Of a stretch of DNA of 64,000 nucleotides, positions 24,151 to 31,515 are shown piece after piece. The DNA comes from Deltaproteobacteria bacterium (GTDB lineage: Bacteria; Myxococcota_A; Polyangia; Haliangiales; Haliangiaceae). The stretch spans positions 202,502-266,501 of the forward strand of contig JAHDIH010000006.1 of assembly GCA_020630875.1 (NCBI GenBank), written 5' to 3'. The notes beneath the pieces were generated by a model, which worked only from the letters and a program-made list of their open reading frames with translations, was not told the origin of the DNA and searched no databases. Made by a program: the position numbers and the translations under genes. Each line of letters opens with the position of its first letter. Position 1 is the stretch's first letter.

Positions 24151-26538
24151 CTAAGGCAAGAAGTCCGTAGACGACCGAGGCATAATTCTTCGTCGGTCAA
24201 ATCGGTAGTGCATTACTCCGGCAACAGGGAGCGTACCTTTTCTCGCATCCCAATCCGCTTCGTTGTAGAGGTTGTCGTATACGAGAATGGAACTGTCTAT
24301 TTCCCAAAGGCCAGTGTCTGCGCAGCTGGAGTGGTCGATACTGCAGTCGTAGTTGAGATTATTAACGGTTCCGTCCGTTAGCTTTACTAGCACGCTTTCG
24401 TACGCTTCTGTTTGTGCTTGCGCCACGGTCAATTCAACAGGCGCAATGGGCATACCGCTGGCCGTGATTGTGATGGTTAGGTTTTTGAGCTCCAGTAGAT
24501 CGAAGAAGATATCAACTTCTCCAGTGACATTGATTACGTCGCCTTCTGCCACCGACGGCATTGTTGCTCCGTTGAACAAGTAGATACCCGCGTTCTGCCC
24601 GTTGGTGATGCTTGGGTCTTGAGCCGTCGCGCCGCGTGCAAAGACGCTTGTGACTACGAGTCCATTGATTGTTACTTGGTCTCCAATGTTGAAGGCACCG
24701 GCGCGCAGTTGACCGACAGTGGCAGCAGAGACGACTACGGGGCAAACCGCATCAGGGTTGGCCGCTTCTGGACAAGCATCACAGGTATCTCCTTTTTGAT
24801 CGCCGTCTAAGTCGACTTGGTCTGAGTTTGCAACAAATGGGCAGTTGTCTTCTTCGTTGTTGGTGCCATCATTATCTAAGTCGACGGCAAGTGGTGACTC
24901 GTCGCAAGGGTCACCTTCCCCGTCGTTGTCGTTATCTGGTTGTTCCCCATTGTCGATGGGGCGAATCGGATTAAATACTGTAGGACAGTTGTCTTGGCTG
25001 TCCGAGATTCCATCGCCATCTTGGTCGTCTGCTGTGATGCCATCGAACTCGCCCGGGCGAGAAGGAATGCATGTTGGCTCTCCCGCTGGAGTACCACAGA
25101 AGAAAGCTGGGTAGGCTTGAGAGCCTTCAGAAGTTTCTGCAGCGATAGCCGCGTAGGTAGTTCCCCATTCTTGCTCTGCACAAATTTGTCTTGGTGCGCC
25201 ACAAACGTCAAGGTCTTCACAAGCTTCGCCGAATGCTGAGATAAGTACAGGAGCTCCGAGTAGTGGGCGTCCGTCTTTTAAAACAAGCTGGACGTCTTCA
25301 TTGTTTCCTTCAATGATTCGTCGTAAGGCCGAACCATTTCCACTAAAGATTGTGATGTCAGCTAGCTTTCCAGGGCTGAGGCTTCCCAGCTTGTCTTGGG
25401 TAGATGTTGCGATGGCAGCATTTATTGTAGCCATGTCAACCAACTGTCGGTCGTCGAAATATCCGTCAAGGTAGTTTGAATTGTAGCCGTCAACGCAGGC
25501 AAGCTCTCGCAACATGTTGGCAGACCCGGTGTAAGACCAGTCCGTTCCTAGCGCGAGCGTTCCGCCGAGTCGGTCAAAAAGTGATGCGTTAGCTGTGATT
25601 CCGTACAAAGCAATGTTGGTACGCGCCGACCAGATGAGCTTTGTGTTGTCACGCGCCATGTTGTAGTAGTCGTCTGCTCCAAGTCCGATTGAGTGAATGT
25701 GGGCCGCATTCTTTTCTGTGAAGTCTTGTGCGCCATCGAATGACGAGCTTTGGCATTTGAACTCCTCGAGCGCCAGAGCATCGATACCTTCTGCTACGTG
25801 AGGAAGAAAACTCGACTCTTCTGAAGCCTGACGCTCGTCGATTTTGTAGTTCCATCCGCAGTTTTCTTTGTAGTCCTCTCCTGCATCTCCCAAAGAGAAT
25901 GTTTCAAAGCGAACTTCTTTGAGTCCCATAGCCTCTTCTTCAGAAGACAGACGGTCAAGGTTTCGAACCATCCCAGTGGCTCCGCCGGAGCCAACCATCG
26001 AAGTGGCTCCACCAAACAGCATTCTAAGTTCTCCCCACCGCATTCCCGCAGAAGTGGTACCCGTACCGTGAGGATTACCTGGCGTTGAAACTGAGCCGCG
26101 CCAATCGTGACGGTGGTTGTAGCGAGTACCTTTGTCTAAATTGAGTGGGGCACCCTCTGAGAATCGGATGTGATCGTGAGGATTGATGAGAGCTGGTGAA
26201 ATTGTTTTACCACCGCACTCCACAAGGGTTGCATTTTGATAGGCTGGCTCGGTTTGACAATCGCAACCACTGCAAACAATTTCATTGTTCTCAATCAGGA
26301 CGATGCCATCGATGAAGACATCTGTCTCGCCTACTACGTCACCCATCAAAGCGACTGCCGTACCGGTTCCTTTGGTCACCGAACATTCGTCGTCAGCTTT
26401 GACTACATTTTCGCAGACGATTTCTTTCCCTGTTGGGCCAACACCGGCATCCGGTTCTATGGTTTCCTCTGGGGTCGAAGACCTTCCGCAACCAAGGGCT
26501 AAAAAGATTAAGGTGAGGCGCAATGTTAATTGTTTCAC
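24151..26538 (-). CDS. Amidohydrolase - thrombospondin type 3 - OB-fold lipoprotein
   Basis: A 795-residue exported protein with lipobox LALGC. Residues about 60-430 are a cytosine-deaminase/imidazolonepropionase-like amidohydrolase with INPHDHIRF (metal HxH at 121-123), LGTDWSYTGS (late metal Asp) and an outer beta domain ending SPGKLADITIF. Residues about 490-600 hold calcium-binding thrombospondin type 3 repeats (DQDGDGISDSQDNCP, DLDNDGTNNEEDNCP, DLDGDQKGDTCDACP). The last 190 residues are an OB-fold like DUF5689 (GDQVTINGLVVTSV, IYLFNGATMPSVAEGDVINV). Start is GTG with GGAG directly ahead. An amidohydrolase tethered to the surface is unusual; the substrate is unknown. Confidence 0.75.
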   Translation of the reverse strand: MKQLTLRLTLIFLALGCGRSSTPEETIEPDAGVGPTGKEIVCENVVKADDECSVTKGTGTAVALMGDVVGETDVFIDGIVLIENNEIVCSGCDCQTEPAYQNATLVECGGKTISPALINPHDHIRFSEGAPLNLDKGTRYNHRHDWRGSVSTPGNPHGTGTTSAGMRWGELRMLFGGATSMVGSGGATGMVRNLDRLSSEEEAMGLKEVRFETFSLGDAGEDYKENCGWNYKIDERQASEESSFLPHVAEGIDALALEEFKCQSSSFDGAQDFTEKNAAHIHSIGLGADDYYNMARDNTKLIWSARTNIALYGITANASLFDRLGGTLALGTDWSYTGSANMLRELACVDGYNSNYLDGYFDDRQLVDMATINAAIATSTQDKLGSLSPGKLADITIFSGNGSALRRIIEGNNEDVQLVLKDGRPLLGAPVLISAFGEACEDLDVCGAPRQICAEQEWGTTYAAIAAETSEGSQAYPAFFCGTPAGEPTCIPSRPGEFDGITADDQDGDGISDSQDNCPTVFNPIRPIDNGEQPDNDNDGEGDPCDESPLAVDLDNDGTNNEEDNCPFVANSDQVDLDGDQKGDTCDACPEAANPDAVCPVVVSAATVGQLRAGAFNIGDQVTINGLVVTSVFARGATAQDPSITNGQNAGIYLFNGATMPSVAEGDVINVTGEVDIFFDLLELKNLTITITASGMPIAPVELTVAQAQTEAYESVLVKLTDGTVNNLNYDCSIDHSSCADTGLWEIDSSILVYDNLYNEADWDARKGTLPVAGVMHYRFDRRRIMPRSSTDFLP

Positions 26539-26668
26539 CTCCGCGGTATACCGAAACCTTCCCCCAAAAGGGAAAATATATTTTTAGCTAACTAGCTGTA
26601 ATTATTTCCCGTTTAAGGTGGATGTGATTCAGTTAGACCATTGTTAGGTAGCGATCGTCTTTAATACC

Positions 26669-26782
26669 ATGACAATTTTCGAACTCATTGGCACCCTTCA
26701 AGACATTCTTTCAGACGCATCGCTACCGGATTCGGAACTAGACGAAGCGATCGTAGCTGCTGTGGTAGCGATTCTTTCCTAA
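26669..26782 (+). CDS. Possible 37-residue mini-protein
   Basis: ATG-started frame encoding MTIFELIGTLQDILSDASLP then an acidic and Val/Ala-rich C-terminus ending IVAAVVAILS. It is helical, strongly acidic, without Cys. No Shine-Dalgarno is seen. It ends four bases into the stop of the convergent gene. The only support is composition and placement in an otherwise empty 240-bp gap. Confidence 0.3.
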   Translation: MTIFELIGTLQDILSDASLPDSELDEAIVAAVVAILS

Positions 26783-27090
26783 CTGCGAGGTAAATCTTCC
26801 AATGGTGTATCAGGATTGAGGTAGGTCTCTAGTTTGTTTTTGATGTAGGCATTGGCTTTTTTTCGCCAGAGCATTCCAGGATCTTTGCCGTTGCAAACTA
26901 CTTTTCCTTCGAGTATCTCAAATGCGGCATCGATGGTAACCACCAGGTAGCTACCCTTGATGCTGCCTTTGGTTTGGTCTTCATTCCAGTCCGACATGAT
27001 TCCATGTTTACTGGCGATGTATTCACTTAGTGCCAACATACGTGCTTTCGCATCTTCAGTGGTCAGCGTATGCGTGTGCGTAATATTCAT
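26779..27090 (-). CDS. Polyhydroxyalkanoic acid system family protein (PHA_gran_rgn-like)
   Basis: A 103-residue protein: THTLTTEDAKARMLALSEYI, MSDWNEDQTKGSIKG, YLVVTIDAAFEILEG and ANAYIKNKLETYL follow the pattern of the PHA-system family (PF09650-like), small basic-helix-beta proteins encoded near PHA genes in some proteobacteria but also widespread outside. No PHA synthase is in the window. It is predicted cytosolic. Divergent from the membrane protein gene. Confidence 0.6.
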   Translation of the reverse strand: MNITHTHTLTTEDAKARMLALSEYIASKHGIMSDWNEDQTKGSIKGSYLVVTIDAAFEILEGKVVCNGKDPGMLWRKKANAYIKNKLETYLNPDTPLEDLPRS

Positions 27091-27178
27091 GCTTTCAGAG
27101 TAACCATTGGTCGTCTCGATGCCAAGTCAGCATCGGATAAAGTCTTGATTTCATGAATAATTAGGATTACCTAGGGAC

Positions 27179-28651
27179 GTGGAACACAAGATCTACTGGC
27201 TTGTAGGGGCCATTTCAATTGTCGCTGTCAGTCTTGTCGGGCTGACCCTCGCTGAGCCGTGGTACCTCGGAGACTATGCGACTTCATCTTTGGTACTAGG
27301 TGACGGACTTTTGCAATGGGATTTTCCCGAATGGTTTTCTTCTGTGGGCTTTGGGCAACCGATGGCTGAAGGAGGGAGCCGTCTTACGTTCTCTCCCGTG
27401 CACTGGATTTTTTCAATGGCATCTGTCAAGTGGGGAATCGCGGCGCTCGATATTGAAATTATCCTGTACGCTCTGGTGTCTTCTTCTTTGGTGTCACGTT
27501 CTTCCCCGAAGCGTCGCGGACATGCGTTCGCACTATGGGGGCTGCTGCTTTTAGTTAGTCTTTGCTTTCCTATAGTATACTTTCCGCTGGCACTGAGTGG
27601 GATCGTGATTGGATTGCGAAACAGGCCACCATGGTCTTGCCTAGCACTGGTCTTGCTACTTGCTTCATGTCCTACATTTGTTGGAGTAACCGTGGTGGTC
27701 GCATTGACCGCTCTTAGAATTGTTTCTTGGAAGTATTCTACCGCGGCAATGATTGTCGCGAGCGTTTCGTTACTTACCCAAAGTCCATTGCCAACAACGT
27801 ACACAGTGTGTGTGGCTGCCGCGACCTGTATTGTGATTGCGACCATCCATTTAAATTGGCTTTCGAAGGTTTGGTTTTGCTGGCCGGCGCTAGTTGTGGT
27901 GTTGGCCACCACCTCTTCCGTAACAGCTCGGAGTCTTGTGAATGCTCCCCTAATGGAATGCCAATCTGCAGTTTGCGACGGACGAGTTTTCTGGCCATCA
28001 AGAGCACCTCATACGGACACCATATTTCCGGGCTCTATTAGATTCAGAGGAGCTTCACAGATCGATCTCAATCAATGGCCCACGGTCGCGAATGTGTTCT
28101 TTGATAGTGGGAAAGTAGCGCTAGACTTACTTGCTGGTAGTGCGACTGTGGTTCCGCGTTCGGTGGTGATTCCTTCCGGATTAGTAGAGGTCGCGCCAGT
28201 CAATGACTGGGTGCTTGCAAAAAGGGCGTCAGCACGAAAGCGTGTCTTTAGGGCCAATGCTTGGCGAGGTGGCGGTCGCGACTTAGAATACCGACTAATG
28301 GCAGAGACGCGTCATCTTCACGACTTGGCGTATCTGGATGTCGCTACCAACTCCGAAGAAGGAAAAGGCCACTGTTTGTACAAGCGTGCGGCGGATACAT
28401 TCCAGATCGAATGTTTTGGTAAGAAACCGGGGTATTGGGTGGTAACTGAGGCGCTGCACGAAGGGTTTGGTGAAGTGATTCGTGCCGACCAATTGTTCTT
28501 TGCAGGGCCTACCATAGGAAAGCAAAAGCATGTGGTTACTTTCAAACACCCACGCAGGTTCGCCATAATTCCCACTGCTGTTGGAGTTCTTATGTTGCTT
28601 TCCTTTGCAGTTTCTGACCGAGGAGTTCGCAATCACAACACTCGACTATAG
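27179..28651 (+). CDS. YfhO-like polytopic membrane protein (short form)
   Basis: A 490-residue integral membrane protein with a GTG start. The first 260 residues hold about seven hydrophobic segments; an N-terminal loop GDYATSSLVLGDGLLQWDFP and GFGQPMAEGGSRLTFSPVHW recall YfhO-type proteins that modify lipoteichoic acid or glycolipid sugars. The rest is a periplasmic or exterior region with a beta layout (GYWVVTEALHEGFGEVIRAD) and one last helix. It is far shorter than YfhO (about 800 or more residues), so the call is remote and could be wrong. It overlaps the convergent bioA by six bases. Confidence 0.5.
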   Translation: MEHKIYWLVGAISIVAVSLVGLTLAEPWYLGDYATSSLVLGDGLLQWDFPEWFSSVGFGQPMAEGGSRLTFSPVHWIFSMASVKWGIAALDIEIILYALVSSSLVSRSSPKRRGHAFALWGLLLLVSLCFPIVYFPLALSGIVIGLRNRPPWSCLALVLLLASCPTFVGVTVVVALTALRIVSWKYSTAAMIVASVSLLTQSPLPTTYTVCVAAATCIVIATIHLNWLSKVWFCWPALVVVLATTSSVTARSLVNAPLMECQSAVCDGRVFWPSRAPHTDTIFPGSIRFRGASQIDLNQWPTVANVFFDSGKVALDLLAGSATVVPRSVVIPSGLVEVAPVNDWVLAKRASARKRVFRANAWRGGGRDLEYRLMAETRHLHDLAYLDVATNSEEGKGHCLYKRAADTFQIECFGKKPGYWVVTEALHEGFGEVIRADQLFFAGPTIGKQKHVVTFKHPRRFAIIPTAVGVLMLLSFAVSDRGVRNHNTRL

Positions 28652-29908
28652 CGTTTCTAAAAACTCATTGATTAGTGCGTAAACCATATGCAACTCTTCC
28701 TCGGTGATGCAGTAGGGGGGAACGATGTAGATTGTATTTCCGAGTGGACGCAAAAGAACTCCTCTTTGCAAAAACCACGGGTACAGTCGTTCTCGCACTG
28801 GGTTGAAATATCCCGTGTCACCCGATTGAATGTCCAATGCCGCGATCGTACCAAGACAGCGAGCTTTTCTAACTTGTCTGTGGCTGCTGATGGAAGCGAT
28901 GAATTCGCTGTGTTTGTATTCTATCGCGCTGATGGCGTCCCATGTTTCTTTTTTGTCAAAGAGATCAAGGCTCGCACAAGCGGCTGCGCACGCAATAGGG
29001 TTGCCAGTATACGAATGACCATGAAAGAAGGCTTTAAGAGGATCTTTGGAAAGAAACGATTCATAGATGTAAGGCATGCAAGTCGTTAGCCCCAAAGCCA
29101 TTGTGCCGCCGGTGAGCGCTTTGGAAAGGCACGCAATATCAGGATGCACGAGATGGTCAGAGGCAAAAAACTTTCCAGTCCTCCCAAAGCCAGTAAAAAC
29201 TTCATCTGCAATCGTAATAATTCCTTTGGATTGGGCATCCGTGATTATCTCGGTTAGGCACTCTTGCGACATGACTCGCATGCCGGATGCCCCTTGCACC
29301 ATGGGTTCGTAAATTATCCCCGCAACGTCCCCCGTTGATGCAATGGCATGATAGGCCGCAATGGCTTCTTTTTCGGTTCCATCACCAGGGAAAGGAATAA
29401 ACTCCACGTCAAAAAGCATCGACTTAAACGGTTCCGTGAAAGACGAGCGACCACTTACAGACATCGCGCCGAAGGTGTCGCCATGGTACGCGCCGTCGAT
29501 GGCAATTATCTTAGTTTTTTCCTGGCCTTTGTTATGCCAATATTGAAACGCCATTTTCAAAGCAACCTCTACGGACGTAGAACCGTTATCTGAGAAAAAT
29601 GCGTGCTGATGCTTTGGCAGCCGAGACAGAACCCTTTCGGTTACTTCGGCAGCTCTTGGGTGAGTGAATCCGGCGAAAATACAGTGTTCAAGCTCTGCGA
29701 GTTGGTTACTGACGCGCTTGGTGATATGCGGATGGCAGTGTCCGTGAGCGGTCACCCACCACGATGAGACTGCGTCGAGATATTTTTTACCATCGCTCGC
29801 GTACAGCCACGATCCCTTTGCTCGCTCGATCGGAATATTTGGTCCGGCAGTATGCTCCTGGGTGTACGGATGCCATATGTGTTTTTGGTCAATGTCGATC
29901 CAGCTCAT
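28646..29908 (-). CDS. bioA: Adenosylmethionine-8-amino-7-oxononanoate aminotransferase
   Basis: A 420-residue class III PLP aminotransferase of biotin synthesis, converting KAPA to DAPA with SAM as amino donor. Visible are HIWHPYTQ and SSWWVTAHGHCHPHI at the N-terminus (BioA-specific), DNGSTSVEVALKMA, DGAYHGDTFGAMSVSG, ADEVFTGFGRTG, LSKALTGG (PLP Lys), and HGHSYTGNPIACAAA. Length fits E. coli BioA (429). No bioB, bioF or bioD is near, so the biotin genes are scattered. Confidence 0.95.
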   Translation of the reverse strand: MSWIDIDQKHIWHPYTQEHTAGPNIPIERAKGSWLYASDGKKYLDAVSSWWVTAHGHCHPHITKRVSNQLAELEHCIFAGFTHPRAAEVTERVLSRLPKHQHAFFSDNGSTSVEVALKMAFQYWHNKGQEKTKIIAIDGAYHGDTFGAMSVSGRSSFTEPFKSMLFDVEFIPFPGDGTEKEAIAAYHAIASTGDVAGIIYEPMVQGASGMRVMSQECLTEIITDAQSKGIITIADEVFTGFGRTGKFFASDHLVHPDIACLSKALTGGTMALGLTTCMPYIYESFLSKDPLKAFFHGHSYTGNPIACAAACASLDLFDKKETWDAISAIEYKHSEFIASISSHRQVRKARCLGTIAALDIQSGDTGYFNPVRERLYPWFLQRGVLLRPLGNTIYIVPPYCITEEELHMVYALINEFLETL

Positions 29909-29935
29909 GGCGTATCATCGTTTTTATCGATGGCA

Positions 29936-30355
29936 TTAGGAAGGGAGTTGTTTACGTGTATGACGTTCTAATAGGAATTTCCCGCGAACATGTTTGATTT
30001 TATCACGACGTGCTTGGTGAATGCTCTTGACCCGCTTACGTCCGACTAAATTAGCGATAAGGGGCATTAGCAGAACCAATATTCCAAAGAGGAAGAATCT
30101 GGTGCGGAGAAAAAGGAAAACGAGCGGACCCATGCATCCCCAAAACCAGAAGGTTCCATATTCGTTTGTCTGAAGACTCGGCAGCGGCCCAAGTAGAAGC
30201 TCGTAGTCCGTTTCGCAGTCATCGCACCTTCTGTCTTCGGCGAAAGCGTGCTTGTCGCAAAGTGGCAGTGCGCAGCGCAAGCATGGATTGGACGAGAACT
30301 CGTCACAAGAAACTTCTGCGCAGATGTTGCTTGGCTGCTGCTCGCGGTGAATCAC
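29936..30355 (-). CDS. Small zinc-ribbon membrane protein
   Basis: A 139-residue protein of unknown function. It has a cysteine/histidine cluster at the N-terminus (CDEFSSNPCLRCALPLCDKH then RRCDDCETD), resembling a B-box-like zinc module, followed by two hydrophobic helices (GTFWFWGCMGPLVFLFL and FFLFGILVLLMPLIANLV). The C-terminus is basic. Start is GTG; it is divergent from the M20 peptidase across 56 bp. Zinc binding is inferred from Cys spacing. Confidence 0.55.
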   Translation of the reverse strand: MIHREQQPSNICAEVSCDEFSSNPCLRCALPLCDKHAFAEDRRCDDCETDYELLLGPLPSLQTNEYGTFWFWGCMGPLVFLFLRTRFFLFGILVLLMPLIANLVGRKRVKSIHQARRDKIKHVRGKFLLERHTRKQLPS

Positions 30356-30411
30356 CGGGAGAAGTTAGCACACCGCTTGCGATTCGACAGGACATAAACC
30401 AAAATGGGGCG

Positions 30412-31515
30412 GTGGCGAGTATAGAAAAATTTAGGTCGTGGGTTGAATGTAACTCCTATTCTTCCGATGTCGCTGCCGTGAACTCGATGGGGAAGATCCT
30501 AAGTGATAACTTTTTACAACTTGGGTTGGATGAATCTGTATTCGAAGATGAACAAGGAGTTCGTCATTACCTTTGGGCTACCAAGTCCTGGCACCAGCGC
30601 AAGGATGTAGTACTGGTGGGGCATCACGATACGGTGTTTCCTTCTGGTGAGTTTGATGTTTGGGAGCCAGATGCAGATTCTATTCGAGGGCCTGCAGTAA
30701 TTGATATGAAAGGTGGCTTGCTGGTTGTCGATGCCGCTTTGTCGCGGTTAAGCGAAAACGGAGAGCTTGAAAGCTTGGGCTTGGCACTAGTTTGCGTGGG
30801 GGATGAAGAGGTTGGTTCCCCTCGTTCTGCGGAGTGGGTCGCTGAATCCGTACGAGGTGCTAAATTCGGCCTTGTTTTCGAAGCTGGTAGAGGCAACGAC
30901 AAGATTGTGGTTTGCCGAAAAGGAACTGGCAAAATGAAAGTTACTTTTGGTGGGCTTGCAGCTCACGCAGGCAATCACCACGCCAAAGGACGAAACGCTA
31001 TTGTTGCTGCAAGTAAGTTTTGTATCGAAGTATCCAATCTTACGGACTATGCGGAAGGAACCACGGTAAATGTAGGCTTGATAGAAGGGGGGACAGCTGT
31101 CAATACGGTAGCCGATAGATGCGAAGTCAATCTTGATATACGATTTACGGAGAACTCGATTGGCGATGGGTTAGCTCAACGAATTCGTGATGTCGCGAAT
31201 AACTTTGCTACGGATGGAATTGTCGTAGAAGTCAAAGGAGGCGTGAGCCGGCCGTCGTGGAAAAGCAGCCCAGAAAATATCGAACTGGCGAAATCGTATG
31301 GACGGTATGCTGCGAAGCATGGTCTGTCATCAGAGCTTCACCCATTGGTCGGTGGGGGGTCGGATGCCAATCTCATCGCGAGGCTTGGAATCCCTTGCAT
31401 TGACGGCCTTGGTCCAAGAGGCAAAGGGTTTCACACCATCAAAGAAACGGTAGAGATCAAAACACTAAAACAACGAGCCGACGCGCTCTATGATTTTTTG
31501 ACTAGCGGGCTTTAA
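30412..31515 (+). CDS. M20 family peptidase (carboxypeptidase G2-like)
   Basis: A 367-residue zinc peptidase of the M20/CPG2 group. VLVGHHDTVFPSGEFDVWEP supplies the first metal His and Asp. GPAVIDMKGGLLV follows, and CVGDEEVGSPRS carries the catalytic Glu pair. The dimerisation domain has GLAAHAGNHHAKGRNA, and the late GGGSDANLIARLGIP and KGFHTIKE carry the final ligands. The frame is open for another 82 residues upstream, but those have no family similarity and run under the divergent gene, so I place the start at a GTG just upstream of the domain. No signal peptide. It ends 14 bases inside the convergent pseudokinase gene. Confidence 0.85.
   Translation: MASIEKFRSWVECNSYSSDVAAVNSMGKILSDNFLQLGLDESVFEDEQGVRHYLWATKSWHQRKDVVLVGHHDTVFPSGEFDVWEPDADSIRGPAVIDMKGGLLVVDAALSRLSENGELESLGLALVCVGDEEVGSPRSAEWVAESVRGAKFGLVFEAGRGNDKIVVCRKGTGKMKVTFGGLAAHAGNHHAKGRNAIVAASKFCIEVSNLTDYAEGTTVNVGLIEGGTAVNTVADRCEVNLDIRFTENSIGDGLAQRIRDVANNFATDGIVVEVKGGVSRPSWKSSPENIELAKSYGRYAAKHGLSSELHPLVGGGSDANLIARLGIPCIDGLGPRGKGFHTIKETVEIKTLKQRADALYDFLTSGL

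Noticed and set aside
30166..30411. N-terminal extension of the M20 peptidase.
   Set aside because: The 82 residues are Arg/Cys-rich without family similarity and lie antisense to the zinc-ribbon membrane protein gene.
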